Shown: positions 46,275 to 55,717 of the stretch, piece by piece
How the letters are laid out: the number at the start of each line of letters is the position of its first letter
Position numbering within the stretch: position 1 is the first letter of the stretch
DNA from: Segatella oris
Lineage (GTDB): Bacteria > Bacteroidota > Bacteroidia > Bacteroidales > Bacteroidaceae
NCBI RefSeq assembly: GCF_900637655.1
Contig: NZ_LR134384.1
Span: 2,542,001-2,606,000 of the forward strand
Length of the DNA stretch: 64,000 nt
Direction: 5' to 3'
Notes under the pieces: model-generated
The model's input: the letters and a program-made list of their open reading frames with translations, nothing else
Told to the model about the DNA's origin: nothing
Databases searched by the model: none
Position numbers and translations under genes: made by a program

Positions 46275-47174
46275 TTATTTTTCTTTTCTTCCAAAGACAG
46301 AGAAATGCACATAACGCTTGGGATGTTGCCGCACATTTATCAACAAAGAGTCGGCACTGCGCATGGTCTTGTTCATATTGTTATACAGTGTCGGATCGTG
46401 CATCAGCAGGCCCAAAGAGCCTTCCCTGCTATTGAGTTGATGGGTGAAATCCTTGAGATTTGCTATTGTCTGGTCTACTTGTGACATCGTTCCTGCTACA
46501 TCCACACGCGCCAAATTGCCTGTAAACTTATCGGCATTCGTCAGCACACCGTTGGCCTTATGCAGCAACCCGGGTACGTTCTTGTTGAGATCTGCCATCA
46601 GAACATTCAGCTGTTTGGAAGTCGTCTTGAGGTTACCGGTGATACCTTCAATGTTTTGAAGCGACTGGGCAAGTGCCGGATTAGCCAACAACGCATTGAG
46701 GTTTGTGAGGATACTGTCTATCTTCGGCAACATCACTTCTACTGTAGGCACTAAGCTTGCAACCTTTCCCATAAGTCCGTTTTTCGTCGAACCAATCATC
46801 GTTTCGCCGGGATTGACGCGCTCACGAGGATTATTAGCCAAGAGTAAATTCATTTTAATGTTACCCATGATGTCGCTTTCTATCTCGGCAGAACTGCCTT
46901 TCGGGATGCGAAGGTCTTGGTCTACATTAATCTGAACAAGGATATCTCCACCCTTATCGTAGTCATATTGAATGCGTTTCACAACGCCCACCTTGTATCC
47001 ATCGGCATAGATCGGATTGGAAGAAGACAATCCGCTGATATCCTTGAACGACACATAATAAGTGTTGTCATTGGAAAACAGCGTCATTCCCTTAAGGAAG
47101 TTGAGTCCGAAAAAGAGCACAAGAATACCCACTATGGCTACTATTGCAATTTTGATTTCCTTTGTTAACTTCAT
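46275..47174 (-). CDS. MlaD/MCE-family lipid transport protein
   Basis: 299 residues. N-terminal membrane anchor (IAIVAIVGILVLFFGLNFLK), then an MCE domain (about 35-120; GLSSSNPIYADGYKVGVVKR) and a C-terminal helical, coiled-coil-like tail (about 150-285). MCE proteins form periplasmic hexamers that move phospholipids between membranes. Usually paired with MlaE/MlaF, which are not in this window. It follows the amidase after 40 bases. Confidence 0.9.
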   Translation of the reverse strand: MKLTKEIKIAIVAIVGILVLFFGLNFLKGMTLFSNDNTYYVSFKDISGLSSSNPIYADGYKVGVVKRIQYDYDKGGDILVQINVDQDLRIPKGSSAEIESDIMGNIKMNLLLANNPRERVNPGETMIGSTKNGLMGKVASLVPTVEVMLPKIDSILTNLNALLANPALAQSLQNIEGITGNLKTTSKQLNVLMADLNKNVPGLLHKANGVLTNADKFTGNLARVDVAGTMSQVDQTIANLKDFTHQLNSREGSLGLLMHDPTLYNNMNKTMRSADSLLINVRQHPKRYVHFSVFGRKEK

Positions 47175-47214
47175 ATTCTTATCTTAACTTTCTGTCTGTT
47201 TGACTTATATAAAA

Positions 47215-48477
47215 CTATCTTTTCAATTTGAATTCCTGAATAGCAGCGTTGATATCCATCTTGTTTCCATTCTTGAAAGCAACTATAAAAGCGTCAGGGA
47301 ACCTGTCAAGTATCTGCTTACGCAGCCGATATATCTCGTTGTAATTGGTCGATGCCCCATAAGTGTACTTATACAGTCCCTCTTTATACGACTCAATATT
47401 GGTCAATCCTTTGAAGCGGTTGTCATCAGATTTCAGCACATTGGAACTGACAAGGAGCTGCACTTTGAATACAGGTTTGTCGTTCTCTACCCTATTCGGT
47501 ACCTGAACATCACCTTCCTTATGTGGTGGTTCCACTTTTGCAAGGTTGTTATCTGCCTCAGCCGACTTGCGTTCGACACGTCGCTTTGACTTGCGTGGAG
47601 CTGGATTATCAGCAGCTGGTTTTCGGTAATCAGAGGGCACAACCTGCGGTATTGTAGGCTCTTCCTTAATGGGTTTATAAGGCACACTGATGTCGTTGCC
47701 ATAACGTTGACGATATTTCATGAAGGCATTATAAACACCTTTCACATACAAAGCTACTGAAGCATCATCATTCAAGAAGTCTTCTTCATCAGGAGTCGAT
47801 ATGAACCCCAACTCCAAAAGACAGCTTGGCATTGACGTTAGGCGCAGAACTGCGAGGTTATTCTGGTGAGATCCTCCATTGACACGACCCGTTGAAGCGC
47901 ATACATACTGTTGTAATAGGCGTGAAAGTTCAACACTTTTCTCACGATTCTTATCTGCAATGAACTCATACATGATATCACTTTCCGAAGAATTCGTGTC
48001 AAAACCCTTATAAACTGTCTTGTAGTCTTTCTCTAAGAACATGACAGAATTCTCGCGTTTTGCTACGTCGAGGTTGGCTTTAATGCCTCGATCGCCTGAA
48101 TGTTCACCGCGACCTAACGTCCAACTTTGAAAGCCGTGGGCCGATTTCGAACCTGTAACCGCATTGATATGGAACGATAAGAAAAGGTCGGCATTGCACT
48201 TATTGGCAATATCAGCACGCCCTGCCAAAGTTACGAAAACATCGGTCTTACGCGTATAGACCACACGAACATCGGGACTATTATCCTCAACATAGCGCCC
48301 AAAAGCAAGCGCATATTTCAGTGTAAGGTCTTTTTCTTTAGAGTAACTACCAGGTGCTCCGTGGTCAGTTCCACCGTGTCCGGCATCAATAACGAGTGTA
48401 AACTTGCGGTTTGCCGCCATGACAGCAACAGCAAACAGCAACATTGTTATCAGGAAGAAGACTCTCTTTCTACGCAT
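47215..48477 (-). CDS. N-acetylmuramoyl-L-alanine amidase
   Basis: 420 residues. Signal peptide (MLLFAVAVMAANR), then an Amidase_3 zinc domain (about 25-260) with ligands and catalytic Glu in DAGHGGTDHG, KEKDLTLKYA, LSFHINA and LLELGFIS. After a basic Pro-rich linker (KSKRRVERK) comes a C-terminal SPOR-like domain (FKVQLLVSSNVL...NAAIQEFKLKR) that may target denuded septal glycan. Cleaves the stem peptide from peptidoglycan during division. TAACTTTG (complement of 48498-48505) lies just upstream as -7 element. Confidence 0.92.
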   Translation of the reverse strand: MRRKRVFFLITMLLFAVAVMAANRKFTLVIDAGHGGTDHGAPGSYSKEKDLTLKYALAFGRYVEDNSPDVRVVYTRKTDVFVTLAGRADIANKCNADLFLSFHINAVTGSKSAHGFQSWTLGRGEHSGDRGIKANLDVAKRENSVMFLEKDYKTVYKGFDTNSSESDIMYEFIADKNREKSVELSRLLQQYVCASTGRVNGGSHQNNLAVLRLTSMPSCLLELGFISTPDEEDFLNDDASVALYVKGVYNAFMKYRQRYGNDISVPYKPIKEEPTIPQVVPSDYRKPAADNPAPRKSKRRVERKSAEADNNLAKVEPPHKEGDVQVPNRVENDKPVFKVQLLVSSNVLKSDDNRFKGLTNIESYKEGLYKYTYGASTNYNEIYRLRKQILDRFPDAFIVAFKNGNKMDINAAIQEFKLKR

Positions 48478-48534
48478 AAAACCAATATATCGGGTGACAA
48501 AGTTAATGAAAAAATGTCATAAAACCTTATGTCC

Positions 48535-48915
48535 TCATTCAGTTTTATCATTTATTAAATGAAGTTCAACGCCTGCACCTTCACCGTCAGCACCCATTGG
48601 TGGATTGCATTTGAGTACTTTTATGTCGAGTTCCCTGATAGAAGAAAACTTTCGAAACAGGCGATCAGCAATCCTATAAGCCACGCGTTCAACGAGATTA
48701 CCGGGCACTTTCATCTCCTGCGAAACAAGCTCATAGACCGCCGCATAATTCAAGGTATCAGCTACATCATCGGAAATAACGGCTTCATCCAACGGGTAAC
48801 TAATTCTCAAATCCACCCGATAATCATTACCAGTCAAACGCTCCTGCGGCATCACACCATGGAATGCATGAAACCGCAGGCCGTTAAGAAAGATATAACT
48901 ATTTCTGATTTTCAT
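48535..48915 (-). CDS. folB: dihydroneopterin aldolase
   Basis: 126 residues. Folate synthesis: dihydroneopterin to 6-hydroxymethyl-dihydropterin and glycolaldehyde. Typical start MKIRNSYIFLNGLRFHAFHG, YPLDEAVISDDVADTLNYA with the pterin-binding Glu/Tyr region, and VLKCNPPMGADGEGAGVELH near the end. Begins 26 bases after the RNR gene and is likely co-transcribed with it; both serve DNA precursor supply. Confidence 0.93.
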   Translation of the reverse strand: MKIRNSYIFLNGLRFHAFHGVMPQERLTGNDYRVDLRISYPLDEAVISDDVADTLNYAAVYELVSQEMKVPGNLVERVAYRIADRLFRKFSSIRELDIKVLKCNPPMGADGEGAGVELHLINDKTE

Positions 48916-48941
48916 TTCAATTCATATCACTTGAGGCGCTA

Positions 48942-51527
48942 TCAACCACACCGACTGGCGCCACAGTTAGTGCAAATGAGGCATCCTTCCTGATAGACGA
49001 GCGTCTCATGACCGCATACCGGGCACTTCTGTCCATTGGCTTTAGTGCCATCAACGATATATTTCTTCAGCGCACGCTCTACTCCATTCTTCCAAGTATT
49101 AATGCTTTCATCCTTCAATTGCAATGAACTCACAAGCTTCATCACATGATCAATCGGCATACGATAGCGCAAAACGCCGGATATCAACTTTGCATAGTTC
49201 CAATATTCCGGGTTGAACTTCTCGCTCAGTCCCTCCACTGTAGTTTTGTATCCCCGCTTGTTTTCAAACTGAAAATCATAACGATGCGAGCCATCCTCAA
49301 TGGTAGACTTGATGATCTTGCCTTTAGTGACATTCTTTGGCAACACAATTCCTTCTTCATCATCCTGCAAACCAGTGAAGATTTCATAAGGATAACCATT
49401 GAGCAAGCCCACAAAAGCCACCCATTTCTCCTTGTTGTTCTGGAAACGAACAACATCACATTCGAGTTCTTTCGGCCGTACTTCTGTCACTTCCGGACGA
49501 ACACACTCGTGCTGTTTCGGTGTATCTTCCCGAACATCTGCGCCTTCTGTATGACTGCCTTTCTTCTTGTCTTTCTTCGAAACAGATATCATTACCCCCG
49601 CACGGCTACCATCCCGATAGATAGTACAACCCTTGCAACCGCTCTTCCAGGCTTCAACATAAAGACGATTCACAAGACTTTCATCGACATCATGAGGCAG
49701 ATTGACTGTCACGGAGATGCTATGATCCACCCATTTCTGTATAGCGCCCTGCATCTTCACCTTCATCAGCCAGTCAACATCATTGGCGGTAGCCTTATAA
49801 TAAGGTGATTTTGCAACGAGATGATCTATCTCTTCCTGCGTATATCGCTTCTCTGTATCGTATCCGTTGACCTGCATCCACTGCAAAAACTTACGATGAT
49901 AAACGATATACTCCTCGAAACTGTCGCCCACTTCGTCTACAAAATCCACATGAACATCAGCATCATTGGGGTTAACCTTACGCCGACGCTTATATACAGG
50001 CATGAAAACCGGCTCTATTCCGCTGGTAGTCTGTGTCATCAGTGAAGTTGTTCCGGTCGGTGCAATAGTCAGACAGGCAATGTTGCGTCGGCCATATTGC
50101 TGCATATCTGCAAAGAGTTCAGGATCAGCCTCCTTTATTCTTTGAACGAAAGGATTATTGACTTCACGCTTAGCATCATAGATTTCGAAAGCCCCACGCT
50201 CCTTTGCCATGGTCACAGATGAGCGATAAGCATTCAAAGCTAAAGTCTTATGAACAGACACCGAAAAGTCTGTTGCCTCCTGAGTACCATAGCGTAATCC
50301 CAAAGCTGCAAGCATGTCACCCTCTGCAGTGATGCCGACACCGGTACGACGTCCCATTCCACTCTTGCGCTTTATCTTCTCCCAAAGATGATATTCAGCC
50401 TCTTTTACCTCATTGTTCTCAGGATCTTCCTTGATCTTATGAATGATAAGGTCTATCTTTTCCATTTCAAGATCAACGATATCATCCATGATACGCTGTG
50501 CAATCTGAACGTGCTTCTTGAACTTGTCGAAATTGAATGAAGCCTCTGTTGTAAAAGGTTTCTCCACATAACTATAGAGATTGATGCTCAACAGACGGCA
50601 GGAATCATAAGGACACAACGGGATTTCACCGCATGGGTTGGTGCTCACGGTGGTGAAACCGAAGTCAGCATAGCAGTCGGGAATACTCTCGCGGAGGATT
50701 GTATCCCAGAACAAGACGCCGGGTTCTGCACTCTTCCACGCATTATGCACTATCTTTTCCCACAGCTTGCGGGCTGAAATCTCCTTCGTCATCTTAGGTT
50801 CTTTCGCATCAATAGGCCACTGCTGCATGTAATTTCTGTCATCAACAGCAGCCTGCATGAACTCATCATCGAGCTTCACTGACACGTTTGCACCCGTCAC
50901 CTTGCCTTCTTCCATCTTGGCATCAATGAAAGCTTCGCTGTCGGGATGCTTGATACTGACCGACAGCATCAGTGCACCGCGACGGCCATCCTGCGCCACT
51001 TCGCGCGTAGAATTACTGTAACGCTCCATGAAAGGCACAAGACCTGTTGACGTAAGTGCCGAATTATTCACCGGACTTCCTTTCGGACGGATATGGCTCA
51101 AGTCGTGACCAACACCGCCACGACGCTTCATCAGCTGCACTTGTTCCTCGTCAATGCGCATGATAGCACCGTAACTGTCGGCCTTTCCTTCAAGACCTAT
51201 CACGAAGCAATTGCTCAAACTGGCCACTTGGTGGCTGTTTCCGATGCCGGTCATTGGGCTTCCTGCCGGCACAATATACTTGAAATGATCGAGCATTTCG
51301 AATATTTCCTGCGCGTTCATCGGGTTCTTATACTTCGCTTCTATACGTGCCACTTCATTGGCAATACGCCGATGCATGTCTTCAGGACTGCACTCAAAGA
51401 TATGCCCGAAGCTATCTTTCATTGCATACTTATTTACCCAAACGCGGGCAGCAAGCTCGTCGCCATCAAAGTATTTCAAAGAAGTTTGGTATGCTTCTTC
51501 AAAAGAATAGATCTTATTGCTTTCCAT
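48942..51527 (-). CDS. nrdJ: adenosylcobalamin-dependent (class II) ribonucleotide reductase
   Basis: 861 residues from the ATG at 51527, which lies after a TAATTTTG -7 motif (complement of 51557-51564); an earlier in-frame codon at 51581 is upstream of it. Catalytic core: SNCFVIGLEGKADSYG, RRGGVGHDLSHIRPKGSPVN, NPCGEIPLCPYDSCRLLSIN (active-site Cys), APTGTTSLMTQTTSGIEPVF. The C-terminal CPVCGHETLVYQEGC...CTNCGASRCG is a zinc-ribbon and redox tail. Makes dNTP precursors independent of oxygen and needs vitamin B12. No cobalamin riboswitch is visible upstream. Confidence 0.95.
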   Translation of the reverse strand: MESNKIYSFEEAYQTSLKYFDGDELAARVWVNKYAMKDSFGHIFECSPEDMHRRIANEVARIEAKYKNPMNAQEIFEMLDHFKYIVPAGSPMTGIGNSHQVASLSNCFVIGLEGKADSYGAIMRIDEEQVQLMKRRGGVGHDLSHIRPKGSPVNNSALTSTGLVPFMERYSNSTREVAQDGRRGALMLSVSIKHPDSEAFIDAKMEEGKVTGANVSVKLDDEFMQAAVDDRNYMQQWPIDAKEPKMTKEISARKLWEKIVHNAWKSAEPGVLFWDTILRESIPDCYADFGFTTVSTNPCGEIPLCPYDSCRLLSINLYSYVEKPFTTEASFNFDKFKKHVQIAQRIMDDIVDLEMEKIDLIIHKIKEDPENNEVKEAEYHLWEKIKRKSGMGRRTGVGITAEGDMLAALGLRYGTQEATDFSVSVHKTLALNAYRSSVTMAKERGAFEIYDAKREVNNPFVQRIKEADPELFADMQQYGRRNIACLTIAPTGTTSLMTQTTSGIEPVFMPVYKRRRKVNPNDADVHVDFVDEVGDSFEEYIVYHRKFLQWMQVNGYDTEKRYTQEEIDHLVAKSPYYKATANDVDWLMKVKMQGAIQKWVDHSISVTVNLPHDVDESLVNRLYVEAWKSGCKGCTIYRDGSRAGVMISVSKKDKKKGSHTEGADVREDTPKQHECVRPEVTEVRPKELECDVVRFQNNKEKWVAFVGLLNGYPYEIFTGLQDDEEGIVLPKNVTKGKIIKSTIEDGSHRYDFQFENKRGYKTTVEGLSEKFNPEYWNYAKLISGVLRYRMPIDHVMKLVSSLQLKDESINTWKNGVERALKKYIVDGTKANGQKCPVCGHETLVYQEGCLICTNCGASRCG

Positions 51528-51820
51528 TTTCTTGTGTAAAAGTAAATTTATAGTTGCAAAATTAGCCTTTAAATTCGACAAAAGGAAAACTTACTTGCTT
51601 TATTTTCTACTAAAGATTTTCTTTTTTGAAAACTTATTATATGATTTAAAATAAAAGTTTATCTAAATCAACAACTCGAAAATGAACACTTCAACAGAAA
51701 CATTTTCTCAGACAACAGCCCTGATATGAAAAGGCAACGACATATTCTCCAAACTGCAATATGAAGCGAATAGCCAGAGAATAGCATTCATCTATGCTTC
51801 CACTTCGTGTAATAATTATT

Positions 51821-52204
51821 GCTCATTTTTAACATTTCGAGATGTCCCCTTTTAGGAAAAAGAAAATTAAAAACCAGACGTTATTTCGTAATTTCAAAGA
51901 AGTCGGTATTTAATTTCATTCATCCTACACTGCAACTTGATGCAAAATGCACGGCTATTTGAGTCAAGTGATGCGATAATCTGATGCAGATTGCGGGATG
52001 ATTTGATGCTAATTACAATGTTTTTCAGCGTGATTATGCTTCACATTTTGCCTTTAGTTTCGTAACAACCTAATAATCAGCGCATTATAAAATGCCCAAA
52101 ATCAGTCCATATTTGACCCGAGGGAGTCTTTCTTTTCGAATGGACAAGCATGATGAGAACAATTGTAAACATACTTGAAAGAAATTAACATATAATCCGT
52201 TTAC
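51821..52204 (+). repeat. intergenic repeat element, copy D
   Basis: About 385 bp between the divergent RNR and nitroreductase genes. Starts GCTCATTTTTAACATTTCGA, has a 22-base array at 51939, 51961, 51983 and 52005 (GATGCAAAA, GAGTCAAGT, GATGCAGAT, GATGCTAAT), AGCGTGATTATGCTTCAC, a diverged middle, GAACAATTGTAAACATACTTG, and ends AACATATAATCCGTTTACAT. Same orientation as A and C. Confidence 0.8.
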
Positions 52205-52255
52205 ATGACAGAAGTGCTGCGTCATGCAATAAATGAAACGACCAACTGACTGCAC

Positions 52256-52287
52256 TTTGCCCAAATGGAATATTTTATGTAACTTTG
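52256..52287 (+). promoter_or_regulatory. nitroreductase promoter
   Basis: TTTG (52256-52259), exactly 20 bases, TAACTTTG (52280-52287), 24 bases before the ATG. Confidence 0.82.
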
Positions 52288-52311
52288 CTACCATAATAAA
52301 TCCCAAGCAAA

Positions 52312-53055
52312 ATGACGATGAATACATTCCAAAACAGAAAGACTATCAGGAAATATGCATGCAAAGAGGTCAGCAAGCAGTTGCTAAATCGCCTGTTGGA
52401 AACGGCAGAACGTACCCCAACGATGGGCAATCTGCAACTCTATAGCGTTGTCGTGACCCGCAGTAAAGAAAGGAAAGAACAGCTGTCTCCGGCGCATTTC
52501 AATCAGCCCATGGTAGTGGAAGCGCCTGTGGTACTGACGATTTGCGCTGATTTCCGACGCACAACAGCATGGGCCGAGCAGCGAAAAGCAACACCGGGAT
52601 ATGATAATTTCCTCTCATTCATGAATGCTTCAACAGATGCTTTGCTTTATACGCAGACCTTTTGTAACCTTGCTGAGGCTGAAGGATTGGGCACCTGCTT
52701 TCTCGGAACCACGCTCTATATGCCACAAATGATTATTGATATCCTGAAACTTCCACGCTTGGTGTTTCCTGTGGCAACGATAACTTTGGGCTGGCCTGAC
52801 GAAAATCCCGCTCTCACCGACCGCCTTCCATTGCGTGCTATCATGCATCAGGAGACTTTTAACGACTACACTTCCAACTGTATCAACGACATCTATCACG
52901 AAAAAGAGACTTTACCCGAGAACAAACATTTCATGGAAATCAATCATAAGGAGACGCTTGCACAGGTGTTTACTGACCTTAGATATACGAAGAAAGATAA
53001 CGAGGAAATGAGTAAAGGCTTTTTAGAAGCACTGAAAAAGCAAGGGTTTTTGTAA
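52312..53055 (+). CDS. nitroreductase-family flavoprotein (NfsA-like)
   Basis: 247 residues. FMN-dependent oxidoreductase. N-terminal NRKTIRKYACKEVSKQ with the FMN phosphate-binding arginines, RTPTMGNLQLYSVVVT, a central AEAEGLGTCFLGTTLYMPQM and a C-terminal extension (KKDNEEMSKGFLEALKKQGF) typical of the NfsA/FRP type that uses NADPH. Physiological substrate unknown. Clear own promoter. Confidence 0.9.
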   Translation: MTMNTFQNRKTIRKYACKEVSKQLLNRLLETAERTPTMGNLQLYSVVVTRSKERKEQLSPAHFNQPMVVEAPVVLTICADFRRTTAWAEQRKATPGYDNFLSFMNASTDALLYTQTFCNLAEAEGLGTCFLGTTLYMPQMIIDILKLPRLVFPVATITLGWPDENPALTDRLPLRAIMHQETFNDYTSNCINDIYHEKETLPENKHFMEINHKETLAQVFTDLRYTKKDNEEMSKGFLEALKKQGFL

Positions 53056-53305
53056 GTAAACGAGTAAACAAGTAAACGGGTAAACAAGTTGTTTGCTAAC
53101 CAACAGCCAACTTGTCAACTCGTCTACAGACAACTTGTTTACTCATCAATCATTATTAAGGACAGTCGTAAACGCATGTATTTTTATGGGTAAACGAGTA
53201 GACTAGTTATTGTTAAAGGTTCAAATAACATGTCTACCCGTTTACAGTCAACTCGTCTACAGCTAACTTGTTTACTCGTCAACTCCTCCACTTGTCAACT
53301 CCTCC
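53056..53305. repeat. 8-base GTAAACRR repeat cluster with inverted arm
   Basis: Tandem 8-base units (GTAAACGA, GTAAACAA, GTAAACGG, GTAAACAA) at 53056-53090 are followed by the inverted form (e.g. TTGTTTAC, TCGTCTAC) at about 53105-53150. A second, related pair lies at about 53187-53300. It fills the space between two convergent genes and can fold into long hairpins. Same family as 8659-8702. Confidence 0.75.
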
Positions 53306-53307
53306 CC

Positions 53308-54741
53308 CTACTCCACAACGATAGGTTTGTATTTAGGCACAAGCAATTTCATGATACACCAGCCTACAAGATAAGCCACTGCACAGATGCAGAAGACTAT
53401 CATATAGCCGGCAGGTTTGCCTTCAAAGCCCATGAAAGAGAACGCAGAACCCTGCGCCTCAGCGTATGTGAAGAGCTTTCCCGAACCTTTATTGATCATA
53501 AACGAACTTATTCCGCCTGCCATAGCACCAATACCTGTGATTGTAGCTATCGTTGATTTGGGGAACATATCGCCGATAGTGGAATAGAGATTTGCCGACC
53601 ATGCCTGATGCCCGGCACCCAAAAGACCAATGATAATGGCTGGCCACCAAGGACTATATGCCCCCATTGGCTGTGCAAACAAACCCAACACAGGGAAGCA
53701 AGCAAAGATTAACATTGCCCGCATACGGCCGATATAGGGGTTCATTCCTTTCTTATCCACAAAGTAAGTGGGCAGATAACCACCGCCGATACTTAGGAAT
53801 GTGCAGATGGCATACAGCGTAAAGACAAGCATGATGCCCATCGTTGAATCGCTTTTATAGCCATATTGGTCGGAGAAATAGGCCGGAGCCCAGAACAGGA
53901 AGAACCACCACACACCGTCGGTCATGAACTTTCCCATGATAAACGACCATGTCTGTCGATACGAGAAGCACTTCATGAAACTGATAGTCTTCTCTTCTTT
54001 CTCTTCCTCCTCAACCTTTTCAACTGCTGAAAGGTCGCTGTCTTGCTCAATATAACATAGCTCTGCCTTGTTGACATGCTTGTTTCGAGTTGGCTTTTCA
54101 TACAGCCACAGCCAGAAACCCATCCATACATAGCCCAGAACACCAATGATAATGAAAGCCATTTCCCAGCCCCATGCACGGGCAAGCAATGGGATTGTGG
54201 CCGGCGCAGCTAATGCTCCAACCGATGCCCCGCTATTAAAAATAGAAGTAGAAAAGGCACGATCCTTCTTAGGAAAGTACTCGGCAGTCACCTTAATGGC
54301 TGCAGGGAAGTTGCCTGCCTCGCCTACTGCAAGTATCAAACGACACGAAAGGAAGAGCCAGACGCTGATAGTTGCAATGGCAACAGCGGCATCACTGCCC
54401 GCCTGTACCATGCGCAAGGCCTCTATACTGCCGTAACCTTCAACCTGCATGGCTACCCATCCACACCCCGCATGCATCACCGCACCGGTTGACCAGACGA
54501 GAATTGCAATGAAATAGCCCTTCTTTGTGCCCATCCAGTCAATGAACTTACCCGCAAAGAGATTGGCTACAGCATAGAAGATTGAGAATAAACCCGTAAT
54601 CGTTCCATAGTCATCATCACTCCAGTGGAATTCAGGAGCGATGAAATCTTTCCAAGTTAACGACAGAACCTGACGGTCCATGTAGTTGATTGTGGTTGCC
54701 AAGAAAAGCAAAGCACATATCACCCAACGGAAGTTGGACAT
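53308..54741 (-). CDS. MFS transporter, hexuronate (ExuT)-like
   Basis: 477 residues from the ATG at 54741 (a GTG at 54765 would add eight residues). Twelve membrane helices; the N-terminus RWVICALLFLATTINYMDRQ is typical of the anion:cation symporter/ExuT group, as are LAVGEAGNFPAAIKV and FNSGASVGALAAP. A long acidic cytosolic loop (EKVEEEEKEEK) joins the halves. Third gene after an EIIC-like protein and kduI, so uptake of galacturonate, glucuronate or a pectin-derived keto-uronate is likely. Confidence 0.88.
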   Translation of the reverse strand: MSNFRWVICALLFLATTINYMDRQVLSLTWKDFIAPEFHWSDDDYGTITGLFSIFYAVANLFAGKFIDWMGTKKGYFIAILVWSTGAVMHAGCGWVAMQVEGYGSIEALRMVQAGSDAAVAIATISVWLFLSCRLILAVGEAGNFPAAIKVTAEYFPKKDRAFSTSIFNSGASVGALAAPATIPLLARAWGWEMAFIIIGVLGYVWMGFWLWLYEKPTRNKHVNKAELCYIEQDSDLSAVEKVEEEEKEEKTISFMKCFSYRQTWSFIMGKFMTDGVWWFFLFWAPAYFSDQYGYKSDSTMGIMLVFTLYAICTFLSIGGGYLPTYFVDKKGMNPYIGRMRAMLIFACFPVLGLFAQPMGAYSPWWPAIIIGLLGAGHQAWSANLYSTIGDMFPKSTIATITGIGAMAGGISSFMINKGSGKLFTYAEAQGSAFSFMGFEGKPAGYMIVFCICAVAYLVGWCIMKLLVPKYKPIVVE

Positions 54742-54784
54742 CTTTGCAGTTTGTATCTTTTCCACTTTCAGTTGGTTTTATCAG

Positions 54785-55717
54785 TTATTTTAAAGTCGGT
54801 ATCTTTACGACTTGCATATCAGTATAAACCAAGTTCTCGCCTGCCATGCCCCAAATGAAGGTGTAATTACTTGTACCTGCTGCACAATGGATACTCCATT
54901 GCGGTGAAATTACAGCCTGTTCGTTGTTCAACCAGATTGGTCTTGTCTCTTGAGGCTCGCCCATTACGTGGAGAATCTTTTGTCCTTGGGGCACATTATA
55001 ATAGAAGTAAGCTTCCATTCTGCGCATATGTGTATGGGCAGGCATGGTGTTCCACACCGAACCTTCTTTCAGTTCAGTGATTCCCATCTGTAATTGACAG
55101 GTGCGAACTCCGGCAACTCCGTCGATAATCATTTGGTGAATAACGCGGTCATTGCTTTCTTTGAGTGAACCGGCCTTAATGTTATTGGCCTCTTTCAGAG
55201 TCACTTTCTTCGTTGGGTAAGACTTATGTGCGCAGGCACTATTCATATAAAACTTGGCAGGATGAGCCGCATCAACACTTGAAAGCACTATATCCTTATT
55301 GTTCTTATCATCTGCACGGCCCACATAAAGTGCTTCCTGGAAATCCAATTCATAGGTTTTCCCGTCGACAGTCACCGTTCCCTTACCACCAACATTGATG
55401 ATACCCAGCTCTCGATTATCGAGCAGTCGCTTCTTATCCTGTGGCTTATCCGTGTGCAAAGGCTCAATCGTTGTCAGATGGATTGGTGCACCTACAGGTT
55501 CAGCTCCACCGATAAGGAAGCGGTCATACATGCTGTAGACCCAGTTAACTTCGCCTGGAGCAAACACTTTCTCTATTGCAAAGTCTTTGCGAAGACGTTG
55601 TGTGTCGTAGTGTTTTACATCTTCCGGATGGTTAGCCCATCTCACTTCATAATTCGTTTGTGCCATGCTGATGGTTGCAGTAAGGCCAAAGGCCAAGGTT
55701 AATAATGTTTTCTTCAT
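54785..55717 (-). CDS. kduI: 5-dehydro-4-deoxy-D-glucuronate isomerase with N-terminal signal peptide
   Basis: 310 residues. Isomerises 5-keto-4-deoxyuronate to 2,5-diketo-3-deoxygluconate in pectin and glycosaminoglycan breakdown. Zinc-site motif PAHTHMRRMEAYFYY and the family blocks RFLIGGAEPVG, YVGRADDKN, WSIHCAAGTSNYTFIWGMAG are present. It starts MKKTLLTLAFGLTATISMAQ, a clean signal peptide with AQ cleavage, which accounts for its extra length over the usual about 280 residues. A periplasmic KduI is unusual. Overlaps the EIIC-like gene by four bases. Confidence 0.92.
   Translation of the reverse strand: MKKTLLTLAFGLTATISMAQTNYEVRWANHPEDVKHYDTQRLRKDFAIEKVFAPGEVNWVYSMYDRFLIGGAEPVGAPIHLTTIEPLHTDKPQDKKRLLDNRELGIINVGGKGTVTVDGKTYELDFQEALYVGRADDKNNKDIVLSSVDAAHPAKFYMNSACAHKSYPTKKVTLKEANNIKAGSLKESNDRVIHQMIIDGVAGVRTCQLQMGITELKEGSVWNTMPAHTHMRRMEAYFYYNVPQGQKILHVMGEPQETRPIWLNNEQAVISPQWSIHCAAGTSNYTFIWGMAGENLVYTDMQVVKIPTLK

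Noticed and set aside
51528..51820. Cobalamin riboswitch before the B12-dependent RNR
   Set aside because: No B12-box-like conserved sequence could be seen; only a -7 promoter motif.
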